DNA of 64,000 nt from JAWXBT01 sp964523015 (GTDB taxonomy: Bacteria > Bdellovibrionota_C > UBA2361 > J135): positions 22,201 to 86,200 of the forward strand of contig CAZFXN010000004.1 in the NCBI GenBank assembly GCA_964523015.1, read 5' to 3'. The notes under the pieces were generated by a model. The model had not been told where the DNA came from, ran no database searches, and saw only the letters and a list, made by a program, of their open reading frames with translations. Below, in pieces: positions 17,307-28,018 of this stretch. The translations under genes and the position numbers were made by a program. The first letter of the stretch is position 1. Each line of letters begins with the position of its first letter.

Positions 17307-17423
17307 TTACCCCTGTCTCTGTTTGTGCTTTGGTGTTCTGCTACAAATTACGTATATAACTCCCTTGCGTCGCACTACTTTGCAGTAATCACAAATCGGT
17401 TTTACTGATGCTCTAACTTTCAT
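17307..17423 (-). CDS. rpmJ: 50S ribosomal protein L36 (zinc-binding form)
   Basis: 38 residues, found by translating the reverse strand from ATG 17423: [20 protein letters not shown], then [13 protein letters not shown]. Cys11, Cys14, Cys27 and His33 form the zinc site of the C+ form. It is the standard first small gene before rpsM. Confidence 0.96.
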   Translation of the reverse strand: MKVRASVKPICDYCKVVRRKGVIYVICSRTPKHKQRQG

Positions 17424-17675
17424 TGCTTAAAAATCTCTCTTTTAAAAATCGCTTCTCAACAAGCAAAAAATACACCTCTGGACGAACCGCCATAAAAGCC
17501 TACTAGCTAATCATGGAAGTTACCGTAGAGACTGCATTATTCTGCTATCTATCTTTACTAGCGCCGAGAGTGAAAGATGATACACATTAATTAAATGAAT
17601 CTCAAGGCAACCAGGGCAAAAAAGCCAAGAAAAATCTGAGAAAAATCAGGTAAAATTAATCAATTAATGAGCTGT

Positions 17676-18257
17676 TTAACTAGAAAGCAGATTTGAAATA
17701 TCAGCAAATATCGCTGAAACTACCTTTGTTCCTCTAAGTTCTATTAACCTATTGGATTTACTGTAATAATTAGAAACTGGTGCGGTTTGATGATAATAGA
17801 TCTTTAACCGCTCCTCAATAACCTCTCTTGTATCATCAGTTCTACCTGAGCTTTTTCCACGATCTAAAAGCCGATCAATCAAAACTTCATCTGGGACTTC
17901 AAGCTCTATAATGTGAGTTAATGGCTTATTCATCCCATTTAGTAAGATATCAAGTGCTTCAGCTTGAGCAACTGTTCTTGGAAAACCATCAAGCAAAAAT
18001 CCATTGGTACAGTCAGGCTGACTCAGTCTATCTTTGATCAGATCTATCACCAATTCATCTGGAACTAATTTACCAGCGTCAAGATAACTTTTGACTTTTG
18101 CACCGAGATCCGTGCTGGCTGCAACTGCTCCTCTCATCATCTCACCTGTGGAGATATGTGGAATTTTCTTATCTTTTGAAATGAGCTCAGCCTGAGTACC
18201 TTTACCAGCTCCAGGGGCACCGAGTATAATTAGGCGAGGGCTAAAAGTATGTGACAC
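17676..18257 (-). CDS. adk: Adenylate kinase
   Basis: 193 residues. P-loop GAPGAGKGTQ near residue 13, NMP-binding region HISTGEMMRGAV, FLLDGFPRTVAQAE and a short LID segment (RGKSSGRTDDTREVIEERL). It is the short form without a zinc LID. Follows secY by 9 bp. infA and map, which often follow in this operon, are not here: the next 250 bp to rpmJ hold no gene I can see. Confidence 0.96.
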   Translation of the reverse strand: MSHTFSPRLIILGAPGAGKGTQAELISKDKKIPHISTGEMMRGAVAASTDLGAKVKSYLDAGKLVPDELVIDLIKDRLSQPDCTNGFLLDGFPRTVAQAEALDILLNGMNKPLTHIIELEVPDEVLIDRLLDRGKSSGRTDDTREVIEERLKIYYHQTAPVSNYYSKSNRLIELRGTKVVSAIFADISNLLSS

Positions 18258-18266
18258 GTATCTCCA

Positions 18267-19607
18267 TTAACGACGAAGTAATCTCGAACGAGTATGTCCC
18301 ATTGAACCAATTCCACCGCGGTTCTTGGAATTTTTACCCATAAAATCTTCGTAATTTTTTGCTACAATATGAGATTCAATCTGAGAAACTGTATCTAAAA
18401 TAACACCAACAGAGATCAAGATAGAGGTACCACCAAAGATGTATGCAAAACTTACTACACCCAATTCAATGTAAACAAGTTGCGGGAGGATACAGATAAG
18501 TGAGATGTAAATAGATCCCCAAAAAGTTAACCGGTTAAGAATACCATAAAGAAAATCTGCTGTTTGTTTACCTGGTCGTACTGTCGGTATGAATCCACCA
18601 TTTTTCTTTAGGTTCTCTGCCACTTCAGTTGGATTAAAGATCATTGCAGTATAGAAAAATGCAAAGAAAATAATTAATCCCATAAAAATTAAGGAATAGA
18701 CCCACGATCCAGGTTGGAGGTATTCCATAATATCTAATACAGTTTCATTGGTGCTGATCGATCCAATAGTTGCTGGCAAAACTAGAAATGCAGAAGCGAA
18801 AATTGGTGGGATAACACCAGCCATGTTTACTTTCAAAGGCATATACTGAGTTTGAGCTTGGGCCATCTTGTTTCCAACCATTCTACGAGGATACTGAATT
18901 GGAACACGTCTATGAGATCTCTCAACAAAAACTATTCCAGCAATTGTAAAGATACAAAAAGCAAGTACGATTAGAACTGTCATTGGGGCAACTTCTTGAT
19001 TCCGTGCAAGAACCAGGGTTGATAGTAATGTTTCAGGCATACGTGCAACGATACCGGCAAAGATAACGATACTCATACCGTTACCAATTCCTTTCTCGTT
19101 GATCTGCTCACCAAGCCACATAATGAAAGCTGTTCCGGCTGCTAATGTAATAGCAGTAGAGATCCTAAAACTGAGACCAGCACTCAAGACAACACCTTGT
19201 CCCTCAAGGCCCATTGCGATCATATAGCCCTGAAACAGAGCAAGTAGAATTGTAAATTGACGAGTATACCGTGTAATTATGCGCTGCCCTGATTCTCCCT
19301 CTTTTTTCAATCGTTCTAGAGCAGGGACACTAGAGCTAAGAAGCTGCATAATAATAGAGACGCTGATGTACGGCATAATGCCAAGGGTAAAGATCGAGAA
19401 CTGCTCAAGCGCTCCACCCGAGAACATATTAACTAGTCCAAAGAGTGTGCCATCACCAGTTGAGAAGAGATTATTTAAGGCGGCTACATCGATACCGGGA
19501 GTTGAGACGAACACGCCAAATCTGTAAACGGCCAACATCCAAAGGGTAAAAAGGACTCTCTTTCTAAGCTCAGGAATTTTTCCTATGCCTTGCATTCCAG
19601 GAATCAT
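18267..19607 (-). CDS. secY: Preprotein translocase subunit SecY
   Basis: 446 residues, about ten membrane helices. It begins with IPELRKRVLFTLWMLAVYRFG and has the plug and pore motifs typical of SecY (GIMPYISVSIIMQLL, EQINEKGIGNGMSI). Forms the SecYEG channel; secE is at 60.8 kb in this window. Standard position after rplO. Confidence 0.97.
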   Translation of the reverse strand: MIPGMQGIGKIPELRKRVLFTLWMLAVYRFGVFVSTPGIDVAALNNLFSTGDGTLFGLVNMFSGGALEQFSIFTLGIMPYISVSIIMQLLSSSVPALERLKKEGESGQRIITRYTRQFTILLALFQGYMIAMGLEGQGVVLSAGLSFRISTAITLAAGTAFIMWLGEQINEKGIGNGMSIVIFAGIVARMPETLLSTLVLARNQEVAPMTVLIVLAFCIFTIAGIVFVERSHRRVPIQYPRRMVGNKMAQAQTQYMPLKVNMAGVIPPIFASAFLVLPATIGSISTNETVLDIMEYLQPGSWVYSLIFMGLIIFFAFFYTAMIFNPTEVAENLKKNGGFIPTVRPGKQTADFLYGILNRLTFWGSIYISLICILPQLVYIELGVVSFAYIFGGTSILISVGVILDTVSQIESHIVAKNYEDFMGKNSKNRGGIGSMGHTRSRLLRR

Positions 19608-19710
19608 TCATCCCCTTTAAAATATAAAAAGCTTTGGCTAGGACTTAAACATTTCTATTTTGCAGCAATGACTACAAAATGAATGTTACTACTAGCTCTC
19701 TATTTATTCT

Positions 19711-20199
19711 CTACTTAACTACTGATTTGGTGACTTCCTTTTTCACTATTTCAACAGTACCACCTAACTTCTCTACGGCGGCTTTTGCTGAAGCTGATAT
19801 TGCTTGTACCTTTATGCTTAACTTTTTGGTTAACCCAGGGGAAGACAATATTTTAACACCAGCACCAAAGTTCAAACCTTTTACCAATTTCTTTGACTTA
19901 AGAGTCTGACATGTGACTTCTTCACCGTCGCCAAAAATCTCTAAGCTGCCAAGTTTTACTTCATGATAAACGTTAGTACCTTTGACATCAACGCGAGATC
20001 TGAAACCGATCTTAGGAAGTCTTCTGTATAGAGGCATCTGTCCACCCTCAAAGCCTGGGCGAATTTTTCCACCTGAACGTGCAGTTTGTCCTTTTCCACC
20101 GCGTCCACTGGTTTTACCAGCACCAGATCCCTCACCTCTTCCAATGCGTCTTCTAACTTTTCTTGAACCCTTTGCCGGGGTTAATTTATGCAGATCCAT
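19711..20199 (-). CDS. rplO: 50S ribosomal protein L15
   Basis: 162 residues: MDLHKLTPAKGSRKVRRRIGRGEGSG start with the Gly/Arg-rich N-terminal tail and PLYRRLPKIGF. The C-terminus ends in a short Lys/Val-rich stretch. Between rpmD and secY. Confidence 0.97.
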   Translation of the reverse strand: MDLHKLTPAKGSRKVRRRIGRGEGSGAGKTSGRGGKGQTARSGGKIRPGFEGGQMPLYRRLPKIGFRSRVDVKGTNVYHEVKLGSLEIFGDGEEVTCQTLKSKKLVKGLNFGAGVKILSSPGLTKKLSIKVQAISASAKAAVEKLGGTVEIVKKEVTKSVVK

Positions 20200-20242
20200 T
20201 TACGACTCCATCTAAAATCTATTAAAATGTAATATCACTTAT

Positions 20243-20455
20243 CTATTTTTTATCTACTTGCTCATCAACTTTATCTACAATCGAAACTAAGTGTCCTACG
20301 CGATTAATCATACCAACAGTTGCTGGATTAAGTGTGACAACTCGGGACTTTCCAATACCTCCTAGACCAAGAGCCTCTAGTACTCGGGTGGCTCTTTTAT
20401 CTCTAGAAGAGGTACTTCTAGTCTGCTTTACAACTACTTTTTGACCTGATTTCAT
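20243..20455 (-). CDS. rpmD: 50S ribosomal protein L30
   Basis: 70 residues with the L30 core: VVVKQTRSTSSRDKRA, then LGLGGIGKSRVVTLNPATVGMINRV. Usual place between rpsE and rplO. Confidence 0.95.
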   Translation of the reverse strand: MKSGQKVVVKQTRSTSSRDKRATRVLEALGLGGIGKSRVVTLNPATVGMINRVGHLVSIVDKVDEQVDKK

Positions 20456-20500
20456 AATCTAAATCTCAAATTAAAAAATTCCCGCACTAAAAGGGTGTAT

Positions 20501-21037
20501 TTAAAAAGGTTGATAACTCAACTCTTCAAAAGGTGTTTTTCTTTCTCGTGCAACAACCTCTGGAGAACGTAATCTTAATAATCCTTCCATCGTAGCATTA
20601 AGAACATTATTAGGATTATTAGATCCAATTACTTTTGTTCGAATATCCTTAATACCTGCAGACTCAATAAGAGCACGAACTGCGGCTCCGGCAATAACAC
20701 CAGTTCCTGGCTTACCAGGAAGAAGCACAACCTGAGTTGGTCCAAACTTTCCAATTACATCATGAGGTATTGTAGTTCCATTTAGAGGGACACGAATAAG
20801 AGACTTACGAGCTTGCTCGTTTCCTTTTGCGATAGCATTAGGTACCTCTGCAGCTTTACCTAAGCCAAAGCCAACATGTCCAGCACCATCACCATTTACA
20901 ATAAGTGCAGTAAAGCCAAAGCGTCGACCACCTTTTACTACCTTGGCCACACGATTGATAAATACAACAACCTCTTTAAGTTCTGTATCAGAATTTAGCT
21001 GGACTCTTCTAGATCTCAATTTGTTATTAAACGACAT
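20501..21037 (-). CDS. rpsE: 30S ribosomal protein S5
   Basis: 178 residues. Double-stranded RNA-binding N-domain ([20 protein letters not shown]) and C-domain with [19 protein letters not shown]. Part of the spc operon. Confidence 0.97.
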   Translation of the reverse strand: MSFNNKLRSRRVQLNSDTELKEVVVFINRVAKVVKGGRRFGFTALIVNGDGAGHVGFGLGKAAEVPNAIAKGNEQARKSLIRVPLNGTTIPHDVIGKFGPTQVVLLPGKPGTGVIAGAAVRALIESAGIKDIRTKVIGSNNPNNVLNATMEGLLRLRSPEVVARERKTPFEELSYQPF

Positions 21038-21055
21038 AGTCGATGCCTATCCTTA

Positions 21056-21466
21056 CTAAAATTTAAGTCCTTGCTCACGAGCGCCATCGGCAACTGCCTT
21101 AATACGTCCGTGATATAGGTTTCCATTTCTATCAAAAACTACTTTGTCCACTTTCTGTTCAATGGCTCGTTTTGCAACAACAACCCCTACTGTCTTAGCT
21201 GCAATTACTCCCTTAGTACTCTTAGCTGTAGCATGCAGTCCTTCTGTCTTTATCGATGCGATCTCTTTCATCACATCTTTTTCCTGAGTTGAAGCACTAA
21301 CTAAAACCTTGCCACTATCGTCATCAATTAACTGAGCACATGTATGTTTAGAGCTTTTAAATACACATAAGCGTGGTCGCTCTGGTGTGCCGAATACTCT
21401 CTTACGGATAGCGATTTTTCTCTTCTCGCGTAATGTTAGTTTTGATCTTTTAGTTCTTGTTGCCAT
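21056..21466 (-). CDS. rplR: 50S ribosomal protein L18
   Basis: 136 residues. 5S rRNA binder with [20 protein letters not shown] and the C-terminal [23 protein letters not shown]. Upstream, 21498-21535 is a run of 11-bp GCTCTTTTTTC-like tandem units between rplF and rplR. Confidence 0.97.
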   Translation of the reverse strand: MATRTKRSKLTLREKRKIAIRKRVFGTPERPRLCVFKSSKHTCAQLIDDDSGKVLVSASTQEKDVMKEIASIKTEGLHATAKSTKGVIAAKTVGVVVAKRAIEQKVDKVVFDRNGNLYHGRIKAVADGAREQGLKF

Positions 21467-21562
21467 ATGTCACCAGTTAATCTTTCTTTTTCTACACTCT
21501 TTTTTAGCTCTTTTTTCGCTCTTTTTTCGCTCTTTCTTAATTATTTTTTAACTATTTCTTAA

Positions 21563-22105
21563 TTATTTCTTTCCAGCCTTACCAGCTTTTCTACGTACCT
21601 TCTCTCCAACAATTCGGATACCTTTACCAAGATACGGCTCAGGAGGTCTGACCTTTCTTATCTTTGAAGCAAAGTTTCCTAATGATTGCTTATCAGCTGA
21701 CTCCAAAATCACAGTTGTATTCTTTTCAACTTTTGCAGTAATTCCGGCAGGTATTGGCATTAATACGTCATGAGAATACCCGACTATTAATTTCAAAGAA
21801 TTATTAGCTACTGTTGCATTGTATCCAACACCTTGAAGCTCTAAACTCCTAGACCAACCTTGAGTTACACCAGTCATCATATTATCAATGATAGCTCTAG
21901 CTGTTCCCCAGTTTGCACTAGTTTGAGTGTCTCCTTTAGCTGTTGTACTCAAAGTAAGAACTTCGCCCTCTACTTTTGCACTAACACCACGTCCAAGTTT
22001 GTACTGAAGCTTTCCCTTCTGGCCTTGAACTGAAATGATGCTACCAGCAACAGTTGCTTGAACACCTTTCGGAACGGTAATCGGTTGTTTGCCAATCCTA
22101 GACAT
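21563..22105 (-). CDS. rplF: 50S ribosomal protein L6
   Basis: 180 residues: MSRIGKQPITVPKGV start and PEPYLGKGIRIVGEKVRRKAGKAGKK end, two L6 repeats. Spc operon order is kept. Confidence 0.97.
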   Translation of the reverse strand: MSRIGKQPITVPKGVQATVAGSIISVQGQKGKLQYKLGRGVSAKVEGEVLTLSTTAKGDTQTSANWGTARAIIDNMMTGVTQGWSRSLELQGVGYNATVANNSLKLIVGYSHDVLMPIPAGITAKVEKNTTVILESADKQSLGNFASKIRKVRPPEPYLGKGIRIVGEKVRRKAGKAGKK

Positions 22106-22138
22106 GGCTATTTATCCTTAAAACTTTAAATACTATTC

Positions 22139-22540
22139 TTAATAAACTTTAGCTAAAAGCTCGCCACCAATTCCTAGTCTTCGAGCATCACGATCCGTCA
22201 TAATACCTTGTGAGGTAGAGACAATAGCGATACCTAAACCGGAAAGTACTCGAGGTAATTTCTTAGTCTGCGCATATACACGACGTCCTGGTGTGCTTAT
22301 TCTGCTGATATTGCGAACAACAGGCTCACCCTCATCATCGTATCTAAGAAAAACTTTGTACTGATCAAACTTAGCACTGGCATCCTTCTCTTTATCGAAT
22401 CCGTCGAGGTATCCTTCCTTTTGTAGAACTGAAAGGATATCTCCAGCTATTCGTGAACCAGGTATGACCACTGTCTTATGGCTAACACTTTGAGCATTTC
22501 TTATTCTTGTTAAAACATCTGCAACTGTATCTGTACTCAT
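22139..22540 (-). CDS. rpsH: 30S ribosomal protein S8
   Basis: 133 residues: DVLTRIRNAQSVSHKTVVIPGS, then RISTPGRRVYA and the C-terminal GIAIVSTSQGIMTDRDAR. In many bacteria it represses the spc operon. Confidence 0.97.
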   Translation of the reverse strand: MSTDTVADVLTRIRNAQSVSHKTVVIPGSRIAGDILSVLQKEGYLDGFDKEKDASAKFDQYKVFLRYDDEGEPVVRNISRISTPGRRVYAQTKKLPRVLSGLGIAIVSTSQGIMTDRDARRLGIGGELLAKVY

Positions 22541-22563
22541 AATCTTCTCTCTTTCTTTCTAAA

Positions 22564-22749
22564 TTACCAGCTAGCCTTGATAACGCCCGGTATCATTCCT
22601 TGATGAGCAGATTTTCTAAAGCAGAGTCTGCACAACATGAACTTCTTATATACTGCACGAGCACGACCACAATGTTGGCAACGTGTGTATGCACGCACCT
22701 TAAACTTTGGTGTCATTTTCTGCTTTAATACCAAACACTTTTTAGCCAC
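22564..22749 (-). CDS. rpsN: 30S ribosomal protein S14, type Z (zinc-binding)
   Basis: 61 residues with two CxxC pairs ([11 protein letters not shown] and LCRLCFRK), the short zinc form. It ends [11 protein letters not shown]. The short zinc form differs from the longer Cys-less S14 of enteric bacteria. Confidence 0.97.
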   Translation of the reverse strand: MAKKCLVLKQKMTPKFKVRAYTRCQHCGRARAVYKKFMLCRLCFRKSAHQGMIPGVIKASW

Positions 22750-22769
22750 AGTAAACTCCTAATAAAATT

Positions 22770-23321
22770 TTACGCATTCCCAGGTTTTTTAAATGGGATC
22801 CCAAAATGAGTCAGTAGAGATCTGCTCTGCTGATCATTAGGTGCAGATGTTACAAAAGTTATGTTCATTCCGCGCTCTTTATCTATCTTGTCGATCTCAA
22901 CCTCTGGGAATACAGATTGCTCCTTAAGTCCCATAGTATAATTTCCACGACCATCAAAACCCTTTGTTGGTACGCCCTTAAAGTCTCTAACTCGTGGTAA
23001 TGCTACAGAGATAAATCGATCCAAGAATTCATACATTCGAGCACCACGAAGAGTTACCATACATCCAATCGGTAAACCTTTTCGTAACTTGAAAGAAGCA
23101 ATTGATTTCTTAGCTTTAGTGACCACGGCTTTTTGTCCTGAGATCTGAGTCATCGCATACTCAGCGTACTCTATGACTTTTTGATTAGCCAAAGCTTCGC
23201 CAAGTCCCATATTCAAAACGATACGTGTAATCTTTGGTACCTGCATTGCAGATGAGAAGTTAAACTCCTTCTGTAGTGCTGGTACGATTGTCTCTCTATA
23301 CTGTTTCTCTAATCTTGCCAT
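22770..23321 (-). CDS. rplE: 50S ribosomal protein L5
   Basis: 183 residues: [39 protein letters not shown] and [10 protein letters not shown]. 5S rRNA-binding central protuberance protein. Confidence 0.97.
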   Translation of the reverse strand: MARLEKQYRETIVPALQKEFNFSSAMQVPKITRIVLNMGLGEALANQKVIEYAEYAMTQISGQKAVVTKAKKSIASFKLRKGLPIGCMVTLRGARMYEFLDRFISVALPRVRDFKGVPTKGFDGRGNYTMGLKEQSVFPEVEIDKIDKERGMNITFVTSAPNDQQSRSLLTHFGIPFKKPGNA

Positions 23322-23342
23322 AACATTTCCAATCTTGTTCGA

Positions 23343-23735
23343 TTAATCTATTTGAACAAACTCTCCACTCTTAGGATCTGAATATCCACGCACTTTTTTG
23401 CCATCAGCTAACTTTTGAGAAGTCAGAGCAACTGGCTGCTTAATCTTACCAGCGTAATACATAACGTTAGACACATGCACTGGTGACTCCATCGGTGTTT
23501 TACCCCCAAGCTTGTCTGGACCAGCTGGCTTAAGGTGACGAGTCACCATATTAAGCCCTTCGATTATGACCTTATCGAGACCAACAAAACGAACTATCTT
23601 GCCTGTTTTGCCTTTGTTCGCACGCTTTTTACTGTTGCCACCAGCGATAACCATTACCTCATCACCAACTTTGATATCGGTTCTAAGTCTGGTTCTTCCA
23701 GCCTTTGTGATAATTTTCTTTTTAGCAGTTTTCAT
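23343..23735 (-). CDS. rplX: 50S ribosomal protein L24
   Basis: 130 residues. KOW motif region KVGDEVMVIAGGNSKKR, GKTGKIVRF, then VTRHLKPAGPDKLGGKTPMESPVHVSNVMY. A Lys-rich N-terminus of about 20 residues precedes the core. Confidence 0.96.
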   Translation of the reverse strand: MKTAKKKIITKAGRTRLRTDIKVGDEVMVIAGGNSKKRANKGKTGKIVRFVGLDKVIIEGLNMVTRHLKPAGPDKLGGKTPMESPVHVSNVMYYAGKIKQPVALTSQKLADGKKVRGYSDPKSGEFVQID

Positions 23736-23774
23736 AAATCATCTCTTAAAAAACTTTACTTGCAAAAAATATTT

Positions 23775-24143
23775 TTATAGCACCTCTGGAGCAAGTGACA
23801 CGATCTTCATAAATTTCTTACTGCGTAGCTCACGAGCAACTGGTCCAAATATACGTGTTCCAACTGGCTCGTCTTGGGGGTTAATAAGAACTGCACTGTT
23901 TTCATCGAATCTGATAAACGAACCATCACTACGCTTCGTCTCTTTTGAAGTTCTGACGATCACAGCCTTATGCACTGTACCCTTTTTGATCTTCGAATTA
24001 GGTATCGCATCTTTAACTGCAACAACTATGACATCACCTAGTCCAGCATAACGTCGACGTGAACCGCCGATTACCTTTACGCACTGAACTTTGCGAGCAC
24101 CTGAGTTGTCAGCAACTTTTAAAACTGATTTTAACTGTATCAT
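23775..24143 (-). CDS. rplN: 50S ribosomal protein L14
   Basis: 122 residues: [38 protein letters not shown] and [11 protein letters not shown]. Highly conserved. Confidence 0.98.
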   Translation of the reverse strand: MIQLKSVLKVADNSGARKVQCVKVIGGSRRRYAGLGDVIVVAVKDAIPNSKIKKGTVHKAVIVRTSKETKRSDGSFIRFDENSAVLINPQDEPVGTRIFGPVARELRSKKFMKIVSLAPEVL

Positions 24144-24154
24144 CGTTAGCTCAC

Positions 24155-24460
24155 TTAAATAGTTTGTCCCGTTTCATCAAGAACAGCAGTTCTTAATATT
24201 TCTACAACCTTCCAGCATTTTGTCTTGCTAAGAGGCCTTGTCTCCATAATTTTGACAGAATCACCAATTTTACAACGATTCTCCTCATCATGGGCTACAA
24301 ACTTTTTGGAAAATGAAATATATTTTCCATACCTAGGGTGTTTCTTTTTTCCAGTAACACCAATCACGACTGTCTTGTTCATCTTGTTACTAACAACGAC
24401 ACCTTCTTTGAACTTGGTCTGTCCTCTGGTTGTCTTATTTTCTTCTGTCATACCTATCAC
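24155..24460 (-). CDS. rpsQ: 30S ribosomal protein S17
   Basis: 101 residues with the OB-fold S17 core: [25 protein letters not shown], and [18 protein letters not shown]. Confidence 0.96.
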   Translation of the reverse strand: MIGMTEENKTTRGQTKFKEGVVVSNKMNKTVVIGVTGKKKHPRYGKYISFSKKFVAHDEENRCKIGDSVKIMETRPLSKTKCWKVVEILRTAVLDETGQTI

Positions 24461-24484
24461 TTTCTTAATAAATAATTTTTATAA

Positions 24485-24700
24485 CTAAGCTTTCCCTGCT
24501 GCCAATCTCTGCTCTGATAATATTGTACGAATCCTTGCCATCTCTTTACGTAAACGTTGGATCTCATGCGTCTCTTTAAGCTGGCGAGTACTATTTCTAA
24601 AGCGGAGCTTCATCAACTCTTCAGCTGTTTTAGTGGCGCGCTGCTTTAGGTCCTGTGTCGACAATGTCCTTAACTCTTTTGTAAGATTTGTGCTCTTCAT
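24485..24700 (-). CDS. rpmC: 50S ribosomal protein L29
   Basis: 71 residues, two helices: ELRTLSTQDLKQRATKTAEEL, then MKLRFRNSTRQL and RTILSEQR. Confidence 0.95.
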   Translation of the reverse strand: MKSTNLTKELRTLSTQDLKQRATKTAEELMKLRFRNSTRQLKETHEIQRLRKEMARIRTILSEQRLAAGKA

Positions 24701-24709
24701 ATATACTCC

Positions 24710-25135
24710 CTAGAGAAGTCCTTCACTTCTTGAAACAATTTGTGTTGTTACTGGTAGTTTAGCCGCAGCTAAACTAAGAGCCTCCTCAGCTAGTTCCTTA
24801 GTAACACCAGTTAATTCAAATAAAATTCGTCCAACTCTTACGTTAGCAACCCACTTATCTGGAGCCCCTTTTCCTTTACCCATTCGAACTTCAGCTGGCT
24901 TTGATGTTAGTGGATGATCTGGGAATATTCTAATCCACATCTTTCCACCCTTTTTCATTCCTCTAGAGATCGCAACACGACTCGCCTCAATTTGGCGATT
25001 TGTAACCCATCCAGCTTGTAATGCACGAAGACCGTAGTCACCAAAGTCAAGCTCTGTGCCACGATTCTCTGTGCCACGAAGTTGACGAAGTCGCTTCATC
25101 TGCTTTCTGTATTTTGTTTTCTTTGGACTCAACAT
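24710..25135 (-). CDS. rplP: 50S ribosomal protein L16
   Basis: 141 residues: [19 protein letters not shown] start, [21 protein letters not shown]-like [14 protein letters not shown]. Ends in SRSEGLL. Confidence 0.97.
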   Translation of the reverse strand: MLSPKKTKYRKQMKRLRQLRGTENRGTELDFGDYGLRALQAGWVTNRQIEASRVAISRGMKKGGKMWIRIFPDHPLTSKPAEVRMGKGKGAPDKWVANVRVGRILFELTGVTKELAEEALSLAAAKLPVTTQIVSRSEGLL

Positions 25136-25184
25136 AATTTAGTTACTCAAAAAAATCGTTAGTATTCCTTGTTCATCTTCCTTA

Positions 25185-25847
25185 TCAAAGCTGCATCATC
25201 TCAACAGGGACTTCCTCTCCTGGTGAGAATATCTCTCCTTTAAATATCCAGACCTTTATTCCAATTATTCCGTAAGTCGTAGCGGCCTCAGATAAAGCGT
25301 AATCAATATCAGCTCTTAATGTGTGGGCTGGAACACGACCCTCACGAAATGTTTCAACACGAGCAATTTCTGCTCCATTCAATCGGCCAGAGATTCTTAT
25401 CTTTATACCCTCTGCTCCCATTCTCATCGAACGAGCCATTGCATCCTTACAAGCTCTTCTGAAATTAATACGACGCTCAAGTTGAAATGCAACGTTCTCT
25501 CCAACCAACTTAGCATCAAGGTCGGGCTTTCTTACTTCAATGATATTTAAACTGACATCTCTCTGAACTAAATTCTTAAGATCTTTTCGAAGATCCTCTA
25601 TGTCTTTACCCTTCTTTCCGATAACTAGACCTGGCTTAGCACTAAAGATGTTAATCTTTACCCTTGCAGCAGCTCGCTCAATTTCAACACGAGCGATACC
25701 AGCAGCTTTTAGCCGATCGACGATATATTTTCTGATCTTAAAATCTTCACCGAGATAACGAGCGAATTCCTTGTTGCCAAACCAACGTGAACGCCATCCC
25801 TCTGTAATTCCAATTCGTAATCCTGTTGGATTAATTTTCTGACCCAT
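25185..25847 (-). CDS. rpsC: 30S ribosomal protein S3
   Basis: 220 residues. KH domain with [13 protein letters not shown]-domain with [23 protein letters not shown] and [13 protein letters not shown]. Confidence 0.98.
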   Translation of the reverse strand: MGQKINPTGLRIGITEGWRSRWFGNKEFARYLGEDFKIRKYIVDRLKAAGIARVEIERAAARVKINIFSAKPGLVIGKKGKDIEDLRKDLKNLVQRDVSLNIIEVRKPDLDAKLVGENVAFQLERRINFRRACKDAMARSMRMGAEGIKIRISGRLNGAEIARVETFREGRVPAHTLRADIDYALSEAATTYGIIGIKVWIFKGEIFSPGEEVPVEMMQL

Positions 25848-25875
25848 GTATTACCTTCCTACAATCCTGAAAATT

Positions 25876-26391
25876 TTATCGTTGATCCAAACGTACAGTT
25901 AAATGTGCAGAACGCTTCCTTACTGGAGTCGCCCTACCCTGAGCTGCCGGCATATATCTCATCATTGTCGGTCCCTGCTCAACAGAACCACCTGACACCC
26001 ACAATCTATCTACATCAGCTCCCTCTCGCTCCCGTGCATTTGCAATAGCAGAACGCAACAACTTGGAAACAATTGCACAACCCTTACGTGGGTTGAACTG
26101 AAGAATCTGAAGAGCTTGATCTACCTGCTTTCCTCTCACCAAATTAAGAGCTAAGCGGAGTTTACGTGGCGACACTCTTACATGACGCAACGTTGCTTGA
26201 GCCAGATATCCCTGGTTATTCTGCCGTGGGCTCATCTTACGTGGAGGCCGTCTCTTAGATCCCTTCTTGGCATCTTTAGCTACAGCGGAAGCAACCTTTT
26301 TTGCAGCGTTCTTTTTAGCTGACTTAGTTGCTCCTTTTTTAGAAGCTCCTGTTTTTTCTTCGGCCTTATCGGCTGTTTTTTCGTTTTCCAT
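25876..26391 (-). CDS. rplV: 50S ribosomal protein L22 with long N-terminal extension
   Basis: 171 residues. The L22 core begins near residue 63 (QATLRHVRVSPRKLRLALNLVRGK) and ends with HLTVRLDQR. About 60 residues of Lys/Ala/Glu-rich, low-complexity sequence precede it. The core is normal; the extension is a local oddity shared in kind with L4, L23, L17 and S11 here. Confidence 0.95.
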   Translation of the reverse strand: MENEKTADKAEEKTGASKKGATKSAKKNAAKKVASAVAKDAKKGSKRRPPRKMSPRQNNQGYLAQATLRHVRVSPRKLRLALNLVRGKQVDQALQILQFNPRKGCAIVSKLLRSAIANAREREGADVDRLWVSGGSVEQGPTMMRYMPAAQGRATPVRKRSAHLTVRLDQR

Positions 26392-26419
26392 TTTAGCCTC
26401 TACTTAAAATCTTAAAGTT

Positions 26420-26731
26420 CTACTTAGATCCGCCAGATGACGATCCTCCAGGTGCTGGAGCTGCTGCACCTGTACCACGTGCATGTGCAAAGAAAGTTCT
26501 AGTTGGAGCAAACTCTCCTAACTTGTGACCAACCATATTCTCAGTGACGAATACAGGGATAAACTTTTTACCATTATGCACAGCAAAAGTTACACCTATC
26601 ATCTCTGGTAAGATAGTAGATCTACGTGACCAAGTTTTAATTGGTCCTTTATGAGCACCACCCTTTACCCGATCTACCCATTTCATTAGGTGATCATCAA
26701 CAAAGGGTCCTTTTTTAACTGAGCGTGCCAT
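26420..26731 (-). CDS. rpsS: 30S ribosomal protein S19
   Basis: 103 residues: [48 protein letters not shown]. The last 18 residues are Gly/Ala/Ser/Pro-rich. Confidence 0.97.
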   Translation of the reverse strand: MARSVKKGPFVDDHLMKWVDRVKGGAHKGPIKTWSRRSTILPEMIGVTFAVHNGKKFIPVFVTENMVGHKLGEFAPTRTFFAHARGTGAAAPAPGGSSSGGSK

Positions 26732-26765
26732 TCAAGCGTCTCCTTACTTTCAAACTATTACTAAA

Positions 26766-27605
26766 CTAAACACTCTTTTTAGAGCGTCTGCCCTGAACAA
26801 TAAATTTATTGGTTCTCTTATTCTTTCTAGTCTTAAGACCTTTAGCCTTAACACCAGTAGGTGAGCATGGGTGACGACCACCTGAGCTCTTACCTTCACC
26901 ACCACCCATCGGATGATCTACTGGATTCTTCGTAACAGCTCGGTTATGAGGTCTCTTGCCAAGCCAACGATTTCTACCAGCTTTTCCGATAGTCATGTTC
27001 TGGTGATCTGGGTTACTAACCGCACCAATTGTAGCGTAACAATCAACCAGAATTTTTCTTACTTCTCCTGATGGGAGGAGAATCTGAGCATACTCGCCCT
27101 CTTTCGCTCGTAATTGAGCAGAGGTTCCTGCGGATCGGATTAATTGACCTCCGCCACCTTTGTATAACTCTAAGTTATGAATAATTGTACCAGCTGGGAT
27201 ATTTTTTAAAGGTAGAGAATTTCCTGGTTTAATATCGGCTCCCTCTCCAGCAAGAACTGTCTGTCCAACAATTAGTCCTTGTGGTGCCAAGATATATCTC
27301 TTCTCTCCATCAGCGTAATTCAATAAAGCGATTCGAGCTGTACGATTTGGATCATACTCAATCGAAGCAACCTTGGCTGGAATACCGATCTTATCATTCC
27401 TTCTAAAATCTATTATTCGGTACCGTTTTTTATGACCGCCACCAATATTGATATTTGTCTGATGACCTAAATTATTACGACCACCGCTTCTTGACTTGCC
27501 AGCAATAAGAGACTTTTCTGGCTTTTTCTTAGTCAGATTAGAAAAGTCAGCAACGTTATATTCACGTCGTGACGGGGTAATTGGTCTAAAACTCTTAAGG
27601 GCCAT
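26766..27605 (-). CDS. rplB: 50S ribosomal protein L2
   Basis: 279 residues: [36 protein letters not shown], and the peptidyl-transferase-near loop [18 protein letters not shown] with its conserved His. Standard S10 operon position. Confidence 0.98.
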   Translation of the reverse strand: MALKSFRPITPSRREYNVADFSNLTKKKPEKSLIAGKSRSGGRNNLGHQTNINIGGGHKKRYRIIDFRRNDKIGIPAKVASIEYDPNRTARIALLNYADGEKRYILAPQGLIVGQTVLAGEGADIKPGNSLPLKNIPAGTIIHNLELYKGGGGQLIRSAGTSAQLRAKEGEYAQILLPSGEVRKILVDCYATIGAVSNPDHQNMTIGKAGRNRWLGKRPHNRAVTKNPVDHPMGGGEGKSSGGRHPCSPTGVKAKGLKTRKNKRTNKFIVQGRRSKKSV

Positions 27606-27608
27606 ATA

Positions 27609-27986
27609 TTATAATCCTTCCACTACGCTAACTGATTGACCTTCCGCCAATGTTACATAAGCTTTTTTGTAACTTGGCTTCCTTCCTATTCCACGAACTG
27701 TTCTCTTTACCTTTCCAAGCATATTCACAGTGTTTACTGACTTAACTGTAACTCCAAACACTCGCTCAATAGCTTGTTTAATCTCTAGCTTTGTTGTTTT
27801 AACTGCAACTTTAAAAACAATCCGATTACCAGACTGTCCAATCATTGAGGACTTCTCAGTGATAACTGGCTTTATAAGGACAGAGAAATCCTGCACTCCT
27901 GCCATCTTCTTTTGGATCTCTTTAGGCTTAGAAGCTGACTTCTTTACTGCTGTTTTTTTTGCGTCTTTTTTAGCATCCGTTTTCAT
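27609..27986 (-). CDS. rplW: 50S ribosomal protein L23 with Lys-rich N-terminal extension
   Basis: 125 residues. The core starts near residue 32 (DFSVLIKPVITEKSSMIG) and includes IKQAIERVFGVTVKSVNTVNMLGK. The preceding 30 residues are Lys/Ala-rich. L23 lies at the exit tunnel and docks trigger factor and SRP. Confidence 0.95.
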   Translation of the reverse strand: MKTDAKKDAKKTAVKKSASKPKEIQKKMAGVQDFSVLIKPVITEKSSMIGQSGNRIVFKVAVKTTKLEIKQAIERVFGVTVKSVNTVNMLGKVKRTVRGIGRKPSYKKAYVTLAEGQSVSVVEGL

Positions 27987-28018
27987 AAATCTTTCCTAAC
28001 AAACTTTTAGCTTCCTAT

